Below are positions 41,371 through 50,855 of a stretch of DNA of 64,000 nucleotides, piece by piece. The stretch lies in the NCBI RefSeq assembly GCF_036195325.1, contig NZ_CP108101.1:5084001-5148000 (forward strand). The letters run 5' to 3'. This stretch comes from Streptomyces sp. NBC_00234. GTDB lineage: Bacteria > Actinomycetota > Actinomycetes > Streptomycetales > Streptomycetaceae. Within the stretch, counting starts at the first letter, position 1; each line of letters begins with the position of its first letter. The position numbers and the translations under genes were made by a program. The notes beneath the pieces are model-generated. The model saw only the letters and a list, made by a program, of their open reading frames with translations, was not told the DNA's origin and searched no databases.

Positions 41371-41898
41371 ATGCCTCCATCTCCGCGCGCCGCACTCTGT
41401 CCCGTGACCCAGGAGCCCGTACCCGACCTCGACCCCGACCCCGACCCCGATCCCGAGCAGGCCCCGCGCCCCGCCCCGTACCCCCGGCGCCGTTCCGGCG
41501 GCAGGCTGGCCCTCAGCCTCACCCTGCCCGGAGACCCTCGCAGTGCGGCCGTCGCCCGTGGCGTGGTCACGACCGCCCTCCGGGCGTACGGCCTGGCCTC
41601 CTACACCTGGCCCGCCGCCCTCCTTGCGTCCGAACTCGTAGCGTTGAACGCAACGCTCACTCCGCAAAGGGACCTCTACCTCTCCCTCCGCCACCGCGAC
41701 GACGCACTCCGTCTGCTCGTCTGGGACCAGCACCCGGACCATGCGTGCCCGGGTGCGGCGGCGCTCTGTGCGCAGCGCCGCCGTCGGGGGCTGTGGCTCC
41801 TGGCGGCTGTCGTCGACGACTGGGGCGGTGACTGGGGTGTCTGTGACGCGCTGCCGCCGCAGCGCGGATACAAGTCCTGGGTCGTACTGCCCCGTTGA
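41371..41898 (+). CDS. HATPase/anti-sigma-like protein with degenerate ATP site
   Basis: The 175-aa protein has an acidic Asp-Pro repeat near the N-terminus, then a fold like the RsbW/SpoIIAB-type ATPases common beside XRE/DUF397 genes: SLTLPGDPRSAAVARGVVTTALRAYGL, ASELVALNATL and LRLLVWDQHPDHACPG. In active members the N-box reads SELVTNAVRH; here the Asn is displaced, and the later G-boxes are replaced by Arg/Trp-rich sequence. ATP binding is doubtful. GGGGAG precedes the ATG. It diverges from the XRE regulator. Confidence 0.7.
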   Translation: MPPSPRAALCPVTQEPVPDLDPDPDPDPEQAPRPAPYPRRRSGGRLALSLTLPGDPRSAAVARGVVTTALRAYGLASYTWPAALLASELVALNATLTPQRDLYLSLRHRDDALRLLVWDQHPDHACPGAAALCAQRRRRGLWLLAAVVDDWGGDWGVCDALPPQRGYKSWVVLPR

Positions 41899-41946
41899 CG
41901 TGCGGGGGGACGGTGCGGGGCCGAAAGGAGAATCCAGGTCCATGTT

Positions 41947-41962
41947 TAGGCCCTGGGGCCCA
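41947..41962. promoter_or_regulatory. 7-2-7 palindrome upstream of pilin-toxin A
   Basis: TAGGCCC-TG-GGGCCCA lies 96 bp before the start of the 42059 gene, in a 160-bp gap. It differs from the consensus at one position of the left arm. Confidence 0.65.
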
Positions 41963-42058
41963 TGGCACGCGCGTTCGTGCTCCGTACGGTTGGCCGCCGG
42001 GGTGGGGCGCCGCGCGCCACCATGAACGGCCGTTTCCGTTCCGGGGGTTGAGTTCACT

Positions 42059-44902
42059 ATGTCCGTTTCCGGCGGTCTCCCATGGCCCGGGGCGTCATCG
42101 CAAGGCGATGACGCTTCCCGCCGCCCCATGCCGCAGCCGCTCATGGTGGCCCGCTGGCTGGTGTACGTGCTCTTCGGGGCGACCGTGCTCGGTGGCGTCG
42201 GGCTGTTCCTCACCGCTGCCTCGCTGGACGCGGTGAACGGCACGCTGCTGGGGATCCTCGTCTACGGGGCGGTGCCGGGGACGGTCGGCTGGATACTGGC
42301 GCGGCGTGCCTGGACCGGTGGGGTCCGCGTGTGGTGGGGCCTTATCGCCGTGCAGGCGTGGCTGATCCTCGGTGGCCTGTCCAACCTCCGTGCCGGTTCG
42401 GTCCAGGGCTTCACCCAGCTCTTTCTGCCCGTCGTGATTCTCGTGTTCCTGTGCCGGGCGGAGAGCCGCCAGTGGTTCCGGCTCGCGGGGTCGCGGCGGA
42501 GCGCGCGTCCCCCCTTCTCGATGCCCCACATGATCAAGTGGCGCCGGGACCGCGGGCAGTCGGCGGTGGAGTACGTGGGGCTGGTCACTCTCGTCGCGGG
42601 GATCGTGTTGGCGCTCATCGTGACGGGGGCCGGCAGTCAGATGGCCGACGGCTTCAGGTCGGCCATCTGCTCGGTCACCGGCACGGCCTGCCCTGCCGGT
42701 GGGGACACCGGAGGCCAGACGGTCGAAGCGGGTGGCGGGACAGAGGGGCAGACCGGCGCGACCACGGATGGCTCCATCTCGACCGGTGGCTCAACCGGCG
42801 GTTCGACCGGCGGCGACACCGGTGGCGAGGCCGCGGGTGGTTCCAGCAGCGGCGGTACGGGCAGTGGCGGTACCGGCAGCGGTGGTACGGGCAGTGGCGG
42901 CACCGGGGGCGGTACCGGGGGAGAGACGGGCGGCGCGACCGGCGGTGAAACCGGTGGCAGCACCGGCGGCGCCACAGGTGGCGAAACCGGCGGCGGCGAA
43001 ACTGCCGGCACCACCGGCACCACCGGCACCTCCGGCGAGACCGGCACCACCGGCACCTCCGGCGAGACCGGCACCTCCGGCGAAACCGGCGGTACCGACG
43101 ATTCCGACGAGGCCGGCGATCCCACCGACCCCTACGAGCCGATCGTCGCCGACGGGGACGATTCGGCCGGCGACAAGGGGGACGGCGAGAAGAAGGAGGA
43201 GTGTTCAGGCTTCCTCGGGTGCACCCTCGACCAGCTCGGGCAGGTCGGCGAGGGGCTGTTCGTCGACGGCATCTGGGGCGACGTCACCGACCTCTGGGAC
43301 ACCGTCGTCCACCCCATCGACACCGTCACCGGAATCGTCGACTACGGGAAGTCGCTCGGCGACAAGTGGAGCGAGGACTCCAAGGACGCCGGTGACAAGT
43401 GGGCGGACGGCGACTACCTCGACGCGCTGACCGACTGGGGCGGTGCCTCGGTCAACACGGGCGTCAAGGTCCTGGACGACATGTTCGTCGGGGAGGAGGT
43501 CCGCGAGACTTGGAACCGGGGTGAGGAGACCCAGGCCGCCACCACCGTCATCTGGAACGTCGGTTCGCTGTTCATCCCCGGCTACGACGTGGCCAAGGTC
43601 GTCGGGAAGGCCAGCAAGCTCGGCAAGCTGGGCAAGCTCGCCCAGGCCATCGCCGAGGTGTCCGACAAGGCCAAGGACGCCGCGGGCCGGGCCCGCAAGG
43701 CGGCTGGGCTCGGTGACGCCGCGGGAGCCCGTAAGGCGGCCGACGAGGCCCAGGAGCACGCCGACGACGCGGTCGAGAAGGCGGAGGAGCACGGCAGTTG
43801 CAGCATCGCGCTGGGCGCCGCCACCCTCGTACCGTACGGGGACGGGGGAGCCGTCCGTGAGCCCCGCGCGCCCGGCGGCGTGTCCGGCTCCGGTACGGGA
43901 ATCCTGGCCGCGGGACGGGCCGGGTCCCCCCTGATCCTCCTCGCGGAAGGCACGTGCGAGGGCGAGGAGGCGGACAACGCCCGCGAGGCCCAGAAGGAGG
44001 CGGACGACGCCGATCGGGTCGCCGACGGAGTCGAACTCTCCGAGGCGGCCGAGCGGGCGAAGCAGACCATCCGGGACGCGAGTGACAAGCAGAAGACGCC
44101 CAAGTCCGAGCGTTACAGCCTCAACGAGGGCGCGGTCGACAAGCTGGTCGCGAAGGCCAAGGACGAGCCCGACCCGAGCCGAGGCGAATTCGGCAAGGAC
44201 GAACTGGCCTCCGCGCTGGACGATCTCACCGACGTGCTCAACGACAAGCGCATCGACACCCAGAGCCGCGGTTCCCTGGGCGGTACCGTCCTCAAGGCCA
44301 ACGACCGTCACCAGCTGGCGGAAGCCATGGCGGAGGCCCGTGCGGCCAAGCGTGCCGCCGACCTGGACGCGGCCGAGGGCACGAAGGTGTTCGCGAGTGT
44401 CGGTGCGCAGAAGGGCCGCAAGTCGGTGGACTTCGGAGACGGCAAGCCGGTCGATGTCAGCGGCATCGACGACGTCGACGTCGCGTACAAGGGCAAGGAC
44501 GGCAAGGTGCACGTCGTGGAGGTCAAGAACACGGCCAACGCGACCACGCAGGCATCCCTTCCCGCTCAGGCCAAGCGGCTCGCGGACTGGGCCAAGGAGG
44601 ACGGAGCGACACCGCCGCGAGCGGCTCGCTACGAGATCGAGACCGCGAAGGACTGGGACAAGATCTTCAACGGGTTCCAGAAGGACAAGAAGACCGGTAC
44701 GTCCCCGCCCGGCACGCCGGCCCAGACCATCGCGGACAACGGTCTCGGCGTCCGGATCGCCGGTCAGGACGTCACCCCCAAGCAGCTGAAGGACCTCGAC
44801 GCCGCGTGGAACAGCAAGACCGACGCCGAGAAGCAGGCCGCTCGTGACTCCGGCAAGATGAAGGATCCCAAGAGCGCGATGGAATACCTGGGGGTCTCGT
44901 GA
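42059..44902 (+). CDS. pilin-headed polymorphic toxin A, PD-(D/E)xK-like nuclease C-terminus
   Basis: The 947-aa protein is modular. Residues 28-135 form four membrane helices. A basic cytosolic stretch (MIKWRRDRG166) then forms a prepilin cleavage site before QSAVEYVG (Glu at +5) and a pilin helix (172-190), followed by C204-x6-C211. A Gly/Thr/Ser linker runs about 213-350. A pretoxin-like region (about 395-535: DGIWGDVTDLWDTVVHP, GSLFIPGYDVAKVVGK) closely matches the protein at 50964. The C-terminal ~260 residues are unique and contain GIDDVDVAYKG (Asp804/805/807) and HVVEVKN (Glu821-x-Lys823), as in restriction-endonuclease-fold toxins. The next gene overlaps by 4 bp and is the candidate immunity gene. 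Topology puts the toxin outside the membrane. Toxicity is inference. Confidence 0.8.
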   Translation: MSVSGGLPWPGASSQGDDASRRPMPQPLMVARWLVYVLFGATVLGGVGLFLTAASLDAVNGTLLGILVYGAVPGTVGWILARRAWTGGVRVWWGLIAVQAWLILGGLSNLRAGSVQGFTQLFLPVVILVFLCRAESRQWFRLAGSRRSARPPFSMPHMIKWRRDRGQSAVEYVGLVTLVAGIVLALIVTGAGSQMADGFRSAICSVTGTACPAGGDTGGQTVEAGGGTEGQTGATTDGSISTGGSTGGSTGGDTGGEAAGGSSSGGTGSGGTGSGGTGSGGTGGGTGGETGGATGGETGGSTGGATGGETGGGETAGTTGTTGTSGETGTTGTSGETGTSGETGGTDDSDEAGDPTDPYEPIVADGDDSAGDKGDGEKKEECSGFLGCTLDQLGQVGEGLFVDGIWGDVTDLWDTVVHPIDTVTGIVDYGKSLGDKWSEDSKDAGDKWADGDYLDALTDWGGASVNTGVKVLDDMFVGEEVRETWNRGEETQAATTVIWNVGSLFIPGYDVAKVVGKASKLGKLGKLAQAIAEVSDKAKDAAGRARKAAGLGDAAGARKAADEAQEHADDAVEKAEEHGSCSIALGAATLVPYGDGGAVREPRAPGGVSGSGTGILAAGRAGSPLILLAEGTCEGEEADNAREAQKEADDADRVADGVELSEAAERAKQTIRDASDKQKTPKSERYSLNEGAVDKLVAKAKDEPDPSRGEFGKDELASALDDLTDVLNDKRIDTQSRGSLGGTVLKANDRHQLAEAMAEARAAKRAADLDAAEGTKVFASVGAQKGRKSVDFGDGKPVDVSGIDDVDVAYKGKDGKVHVVEVKNTANATTQASLPAQAKRLADWAKEDGATPPRAARYEIETAKDWDKIFNGFQKDKKTGTSPPGTPAQTIADNGLGVRIAGQDVTPKQLKDLDAAWNSKTDAEKQAARDSGKMKDPKSAMEYLGVS

Positions 44903-45528
44903 TGGCCATGGAACACGCCGGGAAGGAGCCGCTGCTTCCCGAGGCCGTACGCGACCTGCCGTACTCCTGGGACCTCGGTTTCGTCTGGCCGCCGGAGACG
45001 GAGGAGAGCCGGGAGAACATCGCCTACGCGCGAGCCGTGCTCGAAGCGTGCCTGCCGCCTGTTCCCCTCACCACGCCCGAACCGCCTCCCGAGGTGACGC
45101 TGAAGTTCCTGGGCCCGGACGCGTCCTGGCCCGAATGGACGGAGACCCGGCGCGTGGTGCGGGAGTACATGCCGTACGCCCGCTGTGTGACGCGGGAACG
45201 CATGGCCGAGGCCGAGGCGGAGTGTGCGCGCAGAGGCTTCGACACGACGGACTTCACCGACCGGTGGACCGTCCGCATCTCCGCCTGGATCGCCGAGCAG
45301 GTCCTCTACTGGTGCGGGCTCATGGTCGACGACACCGCGGCGATCACCCCGTGGGCGATGGAGCTCGCCGAACGGTACGCGCAGCGCGGCATGGCCGCCG
45401 AGCAGGCCGTGTGGGCACTGCGCCACACGGCCGAGGTCCCGCAGAGCCGTGCGGCCCTGGCCCGGCTGGCCGTGGACGAGTCGCTGCCTCCCGGGATCCG
45501 TGAACTGGCCGCGCAACGGATCTCCTGA
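44899..45528 (+). CDS. candidate immunity protein for toxin A
   Basis: The 209-aa soluble protein, without signal or membrane segment, starts at GTG 44899 and overlaps the toxin stop (GTGA); in-frame ATGs at 44902 and 44908 are alternatives. It is acidic and mostly helical (SRENIAYARAVLEACL, RMAEAEAECARRGFD, AWIAEQVLYWCGLMV, ARLAVDESLPPGIRELAAQRI). I recognise no immunity family. Position and coupling are typical of cytosolic antidotes to polymorphic nuclease toxins. A strong terminator follows 9 bp later, so toxin and this gene form a two-gene unit. Confidence 0.7.
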   Translation: MMAMEHAGKEPLLPEAVRDLPYSWDLGFVWPPETEESRENIAYARAVLEACLPPVPLTTPEPPPEVTLKFLGPDASWPEWTETRRVVREYMPYARCVTRERMAEAEAECARRGFDTTDFTDRWTVRISAWIAEQVLYWCGLMVDDTAAITPWAMELAERYAQRGMAAEQAVWALRHTAEVPQSRAALARLAVDESLPPGIRELAAQRIS

Positions 45529-45537
45529 ACGCACGGA

Positions 45538-45566
45538 CCGGGGCGCCTGCGGTGCAGGCGCCCCGG
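45538..45566. terminator. terminator after the toxin A unit
   Basis: CCGGGGCGCCTGC (45538-45550) pairs perfectly with GCAGGCGCCCCGG (45554-45566), with a 3-nt loop. It lies between convergent genes. Confidence 0.88.
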
Positions 45567-45630
45567 CGTGGGTCAGCGGTGTGGGTCAGCGGTGTGGGTC
45601 AGCGGTGCTGGTCAGCAGTGCTGGTCAGCG
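45566..45630. repeat. five tandem 13-bp repeats
   Basis: Five units of about GTGTGGGTCAGCG run without gaps. Units 1-3 and 4-5 form two subtypes (TGGGTC versus CTGGTC). The last unit provides the TGA stop codon of the minus-strand S8 protease (45625-45627), so repeat-number change would leave the protein length unaltered. Confidence 0.85.
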
Positions 45631-48600
45631 GCGGATCTGGTAGGCGCGGGTCACCGTCTGCTCGACGCTGTTGCCGTCGGCATCGCTGGCCTGGACGCGC
45701 AGTGACACGAAGCCCGCCTTCCCAGGGTTGTCGATCGTGCCCTTGAGGCCGCCGTCGAGGCGGACCTGCCGCCAGGTGGCGCCGTCGTCGTACGAGGCCC
45801 ACAGCTTCGCCCCGGTGAGCTCCAGACCGTTCAGGCCCTTGGGGTAGCGCACGCCCAGCCCGATACGGGTGGTGGAGTGCGGCCGGGCGCTGTTGGTCCG
45901 GTCGACGTCGAGGCGGTAGTCGACCGACAGGACGGGGAGCGGGGTCATTCCTTCCTTCTGCTCGGAGTGGAAGCGCCAGTCGGTGTGCACCTTGGTGGAC
46001 GTCGTCCAGCCGGGGGCGTCCCGCTGCACGTCGGTGACCAGGCGGTATTCGGCGCGCTCTGCCGTCATGGGGAAGGCCACGGGGGCCGATGCGACGCTGC
46101 CGAGAAGCAGGCCGTCCCGATAGACCGTGGACAGCGCCTTGTCGCTGCCGGCTTCGGCGGAGAAGGACTGGCCCGTCGCCGTGTCGAGCAGACCGCCCGA
46201 CATCACCACACCGACAGTGCCCTGCCGGACGGCCGAGTTGAGCTGTGCGTCCGGCAGTGCGGTGCGGACCACGGCCTTGTTCCACTCGCGGTGCACGCGC
46301 TGTCCGGCCTTGAGCGCGGCGGGGGTCGTCAGCTTCCAGGAGCCGCCCGCCGTCCACACCGGGCCGGTCTTCACCGCTTCCCAGGTGGGTACGTCCGCGG
46401 AGACGTACTCGGTCCGGGAGTGCGGCATGAGGACCCGGTCGAACCCGAAGTACGCCGTCGGCTGCATCGGCGAGCGCGTCAGCCTGGCGTATCCGCCTTC
46501 GGTGTCCGGCGACGACGCGTGGAAGGAGGAATCCACGGCGGCCAGTTCCGTGTCGCGTACCCGGTAGCGCTGGTCGGCGGGGATGCCGCCCTTGCGGTGC
46601 TTCAGCAGCTCGTAGGTGTACGGGCTCACCGCCGTACCGGAGAACCTGATCCTGGCGTCGTCCAGGGCCGCCAGCTCCTCACCCTGGGTGCCGGAGAGGG
46701 TCATCGCGGGGATCTTGGTCGCGGTCGGGCTCCAGTTGCCCGCACGCCAGTTCTCGGGGAGGTCGTTGTAGACGATGACGGCGACGGCTCCGGCGCTCGC
46801 GGCGTCGTCGACCTGTTGGCCCACCGTGCGCTCTGCGCTCCGCTTCACCAGGGCGAGCTTGCCCCCGACGTCCTCGCCGGGCTTCGCCACGCGCAGGACG
46901 CGGGTGCCGTCGATGCGTGCGGAGCCCGTCCAGCCCTTGAGGTAGGCGGCGTCCAGGGTCCGGTTGCCGTGTCCGACCAGCCGGGCGTCGAGTGCGGGTG
47001 CGCCGAGCGACCAGCCGACGCGCGCTTCGACGCGCTCGTTCGCGGCCTTCGTAGGGATGGAGTAGACGGCCGTCTCGCCCTCCAGCCACGTCTCGCGGTC
47101 GTGGATGAGGTCGTTGGCCGTGGCCTGGAAGGCCAGACCGACGCGGCTGCGGTTGGTCTCCGTCGGCCGGGAGGTGGCCATGGTGACCGGGCCGGCCTCG
47201 GAGCCGTCCAGGGTCACGGTCCGATCGGAGTCGATCAGCGTGCCGGGCACGGTGCCGTAGGTGTACTCCTTCAGCAGGCTCCAGTCGGAGTTGTAGTGGA
47301 AGATCTCCGAGATGAAGGCGTGCTCGCCGCGCGGTACCCGCACCACGGCGGTCCCGTCCTCCGCGATCGGGTACGTCTCGGGCAGCGCCTGGCGGCCCAG
47401 CTGCCAGGCGGTGACCGCGGCGATGCCGCTCGTCGGCCTGCCGTCGCGGTCGAGCACCTTCAGGGTGACGTCGAAGCGCTGCACGTCCCGGCCGAAGCCG
47501 ACCGCCGTCACCGCTGCCGTCCGACCGTCGGCGGAGACCGCGGTGACGTGTGCGCCGTGGGATCCGGTCGTCACGCCGGCGGTGTTCAGGGTGAGGGTGA
47601 CGTCGGCGGTGCCGTGTGCCGGTACGGTCACCGATTCGGCTCCCAGGCCGAGCACGCCGGCCGGCAGTTCCTCGCCCGCGTTCTCGACCTTCAGGGCGAG
47701 GGTGACCGGCTGGTCGCCGTCGTTGACGTACTCGATCGTCCTCTCGACCGGGGCGGTGGCGTCCCAGTCCCGCAGTCCGAAGTCGGCCGTGCCGCTGGCC
47801 GATACGGGCTGCCGCAGTGCGCGGGCCACGTCGACGCGGCCGGCTCCCTGGGCGTAGACGGAGGTGGCGGCGGTGGTCCTGGCCGTACTGATGAGCCGGC
47901 TCTTCAACCGGGCCGGCGTCCAGTCGGGGTGGCGCTGCGCCAGGATCGCGGCTGCGCCGGCCACGTGCGGGGTGGCCATGGAGGTGCCGCTCGCGGTGGT
48001 GTACGAGCCGTCCACCGGTGTGCCCATCGTCGTTCCGGCGGCGCGGGCGGCGACGATCCGCGCGCCCGGCGCGGTGATCTCCGGCTTGAGCCCGCCGTTA
48101 CCGCCGCGCGGGCCCCGGCTGGAGAAGCCGGTGACCGCGTCGGTGGAGTCCACGGCGCCGACGGTCAGGGCCGCGTCGGCGGCTCCGGGGGAGCCGACCG
48201 TGGTCGCTGCGGGGCCGCTGTTGCCCGCCGCGATGGTGAACAGCACGCCGGTGCGCGCCGTCAGTTCGTTGACCGCCATCGACATGGGGTCGGTGCCGTC
48301 GGCGCCCTCCGCGCCGCCCAGGCTCATGGAGACGACCTTCGCGCCCGAGTGGGCGGCCCAGTCCATCCCTTCGATGATCGAGGATTCCGAGCCGCTGCCG
48401 GCATCGGAGAGCACCTTGCCCACGACCAGGTGCGCGCCCGGTGCGACGCCCCGGTACTTCCCGCCGGAGGCGGCTCCGCTTCCCAGGATGGTGGAGGCGA
48501 CGTGGGTGCCGTGGCCGTGGCCGTCGCGCGCCGTCTCGCCGGGGACGAAACTGCGGCTCTCCACGATGCGGTCGGCGAGGTCGGGGTGGGTGTCGTCGAC

Positions 48601-49314
48601 ACCGGTGTCCAGCACCGCGACCTTCACGCCACTGCCGTCGAAGCCGTCCTTCCACGCCTCAGGGGCGCCGATCTGCGGGACGCTCTTGTCGAGGAGTGCC
48701 GTGACCTTGCCGTCCAGCCAGAGGCGCTGGATGCCGCCCGACAGGCGGGCCTTGGGGGTACCGGCGCGGGCGCTGTCGTCGTCGACGGCCTCCCAGAATG
48801 TGGCGCCCTTGCCCTTGTCGGCACTGACGGCGGCTCCGCGGAGGCCGGGCAGCTTCCGCGCGAGCCGGGCTCCGCCGGGTGTGGAGTCCTCGGCGGTGGG
48901 TGCGTAGCGCACGATCATCGGGGTCGACGCGTGGTGCGCGTCGTCGAATCCCTGGGCGATGAGCTGGGTGACGTTGAACAGCCGGCCGTCGACCTGGCCG
49001 TTGTGCACCAGTGCTTCGACGTCGCGCGGGATCACGTACACGTCGGTACCGACGGTGTACGTCCGCAGCTCGGCCGCGCTGCGCTGGTACGGGGTGACGT
49101 TGACGGCGAGGGTCTTGCCCGCCTTCGTGGCCACCGTCACCTGGTCTCCGGTGACGAGCGTGACCTTGGCGGTGCGGACGTCCGCCCGGGACGGGGTGGT
49201 GACCGCGTCTTCCCCGGTCTTCGGCGCGGGGGTGGCGCCGTGTGCGAGGCCCCCGCCGGCCATGGTGGTGGCCAAGGTGAAGCTGAGCAGTGCGGCTCTT
49301 CGCCTGAATCGCAT
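45625..49314 (-). CDS. large secreted S8 subtilisin-like protease
   Basis: The 1229-aa protein has a signal peptide (to about 27), a propeptide region (VTLVTGDQVTVATKAGK), then the subtilisin domain. The triad is Asp236 (VAVLDTGVDDTHPDL), His271 (GHGHGTHVAST) and Ser445 (ASGTSMATPHVAG), with AAGNSGP as oxyanion region. About 700 residues of beta-rich accessory domains follow, including a PA-like segment (DAASAGAVAVIVYNDLPENW). ATG 49312-49314 has AAGGAG upstream. It is a single-gene unit ending in the 13-bp repeats. The substrate is unknown; extracellular protein degradation is likely. Confidence 0.92.
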   Translation of the reverse strand: MRFRRRAALLSFTLATTMAGGGLAHGATPAPKTGEDAVTTPSRADVRTAKVTLVTGDQVTVATKAGKTLAVNVTPYQRSAAELRTYTVGTDVYVIPRDVEALVHNGQVDGRLFNVTQLIAQGFDDAHHASTPMIVRYAPTAEDSTPGGARLARKLPGLRGAAVSADKGKGATFWEAVDDDSARAGTPKARLSGGIQRLWLDGKVTALLDKSVPQIGAPEAWKDGFDGSGVKVAVLDTGVDDTHPDLADRIVESRSFVPGETARDGHGHGTHVASTILGSGAASGGKYRGVAPGAHLVVGKVLSDAGSGSESSIIEGMDWAAHSGAKVVSMSLGGAEGADGTDPMSMAVNELTARTGVLFTIAAGNSGPAATTVGSPGAADAALTVGAVDSTDAVTGFSSRGPRGGNGGLKPEITAPGARIVAARAAGTTMGTPVDGSYTTASGTSMATPHVAGAAAILAQRHPDWTPARLKSRLISTARTTAATSVYAQGAGRVDVARALRQPVSASGTADFGLRDWDATAPVERTIEYVNDGDQPVTLALKVENAGEELPAGVLGLGAESVTVPAHGTADVTLTLNTAGVTTGSHGAHVTAVSADGRTAAVTAVGFGRDVQRFDVTLKVLDRDGRPTSGIAAVTAWQLGRQALPETYPIAEDGTAVVRVPRGEHAFISEIFHYNSDWSLLKEYTYGTVPGTLIDSDRTVTLDGSEAGPVTMATSRPTETNRSRVGLAFQATANDLIHDRETWLEGETAVYSIPTKAANERVEARVGWSLGAPALDARLVGHGNRTLDAAYLKGWTGSARIDGTRVLRVAKPGEDVGGKLALVKRSAERTVGQQVDDAASAGAVAVIVYNDLPENWRAGNWSPTATKIPAMTLSGTQGEELAALDDARIRFSGTAVSPYTYELLKHRKGGIPADQRYRVRDTELAAVDSSFHASSPDTEGGYARLTRSPMQPTAYFGFDRVLMPHSRTEYVSADVPTWEAVKTGPVWTAGGSWKLTTPAALKAGQRVHREWNKAVVRTALPDAQLNSAVRQGTVGVVMSGGLLDTATGQSFSAEAGSDKALSTVYRDGLLLGSVASAPVAFPMTAERAEYRLVTDVQRDAPGWTTSTKVHTDWRFHSEQKEGMTPLPVLSVDYRLDVDRTNSARPHSTTRIGLGVRYPKGLNGLELTGAKLWASYDDGATWRQVRLDGGLKGTIDNPGKAGFVSLRVQASDADGNSVEQTVTRAYQIRR

Positions 49315-49585
49315 GCTGAACGCTCTCCTTCCGCCGGCAGGGAGGGTTCCGCAACCGGCGGATCAAGCCTCGGCAGGAAGGGGCGCCGACGCTACGGCCA
49401 CGGCTGACGAAGAAGTGACATGTCCGCTCGCCGCCACCCTGCGCGTATCGAAGCCGGACGGGCGTCGCGCGTGATAACGAGGCCGCCGTCCCGGTGTGCG
49501 GGTGTGGTTGGATCACGCTGTGTCCGGTGGGGGGCCCATCGGTTGGGGTGGTGGGCGCGGGTGGGGCGCCATAAGAGGGGGGCGC

Positions 49586-50602
49586 ATGCTGGAGGCTGCG
49601 GGGATCGGGGTGGGGGAAGAGCGGGTGTACCGCTTCCTCGTCGGGGTGCGCGAGGCTGACGCCGTGGCGATCGCGGAGCAGTTGGGTCTCGAAGTGGCCG
49701 AGGCGCACCGGGAGTTGGCCTCCCTCCATGACAAGGGGCTGGTGGGGCGGGTGGCCGCTTCGCCCGTGGGGGGTGCGGTGCGCTATGTGCCGGTGGCGCC
49801 CGACGCGGCCCTGCGCCCCCTGCTGCTGCGGGGGCACGAGGCGCTGGAGTCGGCGCGGCGAGGGGTGGAGCAGCTCACCGAGGAGTACCGGGCCGGGGGG
49901 CGCCGGCATGACGCGGGCCAGCTCGTCGAGGTCATCACGGGGGCGAGCGTGATCCGGCAGCGACTGCGTCATATGGCCTACGGGGCCAGTGAGATGCGGT
50001 GGTTCTGCAAGGCCGGTCACGTGGTCCTGCCGGCGTCGGAGAACGACGAGGAGTGGGAACTGCTCGCCCGTGGGGTGCGGTACGAGGCGATCTACGAGCG
50101 TGCGTTGCTGGAGGAGCCCGGCATGGTCGACAACGTCGGCCGGAGCATCCGGGCGGGTGAGCAGGCGCGGGCCACCGGGACGCTGCCGGTGCGGCTGGTG
50201 ATCGCGGACAGTGCGATCGCCATCTGCCCTTTGGGGACCGGTGGTTCGGGTGATTCGCTGGGCGAGCCGACGGCTGCGGTGGTACGGGGCAGCAGTCTGC
50301 TCGACGCGCTGATCGCGCTGTTCGAGAGCGAGTGGGCGGCGGCGTCGCCGCTGCACGTCACGGAAACCGGTGAGCTGGCCGACTTCGGCGGCAGCCCCCG
50401 GCCCGGGGCGAACGTCGCCGACGACGAGAGGTATCTGCTGTCCCTGGTCGTCGCGGGGGTCGCGGACAAGGCGATCGCCTCGCAGCTGCGGGTCAGCCAG
50501 CGCACGGTGCAGCGTCGGATCCAGGTGCTGATGCAGCGTGCCGGCGCCGCGACGCGGACGCAGTTGGTGTGGCAGGCGGCGCGGCGGGGGTGGCTGTCGT
50601 GA
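49586..50602 (+). CDS. TrmB-like/LuxR-type transcriptional regulator
   Basis: The 338-aa protein has an N-terminal winged-helix (VGEERVYRFLVGVREADAVAIAEQLGLEVAEAHRELASLHDKGLV), a middle helical domain related to PLD-like TrmB sensor regions (MRWFCKAGHVVLPASEN...), and a C-terminal LuxR helix-turn-helix (ERYLLSLVVAGVADKAIASQLRVSQRTVQRRIQVLMQRAGA). There is no receiver domain. ATG 49586 follows GAGGGG; the in-frame extension to 49496 was rejected as unconserved. It stands between the S8 protease and toxin B, so it could control either, and is an alternative binder of the 7-2-7 sites. Confidence 0.86.
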   Translation: MLEAAGIGVGEERVYRFLVGVREADAVAIAEQLGLEVAEAHRELASLHDKGLVGRVAASPVGGAVRYVPVAPDAALRPLLLRGHEALESARRGVEQLTEEYRAGGRRHDAGQLVEVITGASVIRQRLRHMAYGASEMRWFCKAGHVVLPASENDEEWELLARGVRYEAIYERALLEEPGMVDNVGRSIRAGEQARATGTLPVRLVIADSAIAICPLGTGGSGDSLGEPTAAVVRGSSLLDALIALFESEWAAASPLHVTETGELADFGGSPRPGANVADDERYLLSLVVAGVADKAIASQLRVSQRTVQRRIQVLMQRAGAATRTQLVWQAARRGWLS

Positions 50603-50855
50603 GGGACGGGCAGCGGGGCCTCTCGTGCAGGTGCGGGGTGGAGCGCGCTGTCCTGATCAAGACTCCACCCCCGGGGCGTATGTGTCACCAGGTGCGGGTG
50701 CCGCGTTTGCGACATGTCGTCTCCGCGACACGGGGAGGTGGATTGGCGCCCGGTTCGCCGAAGCCTGTGCGGCCAGGGTGCTCCTGGTGCAAGTCCGGCG
50801 AAATCCTGCCCGGTTGGGAGAAAGCGGCCGGGGCGGGCCGTGCGTGACGGCTGAT

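Noticed and set aside
42780..43110. Short repeated Gly/Thr-coding units, considered as CRISPR or intergenic satellite
   Set aside because: They are in frame, encode a low-complexity linker and have no spacer structure.
45877..49407. 1176-residue open frame on the plus strand
   Set aside because: It is antisense to the S8 protease, has no recognisable domain and a composition typical of reverse reading of GC-rich codons.
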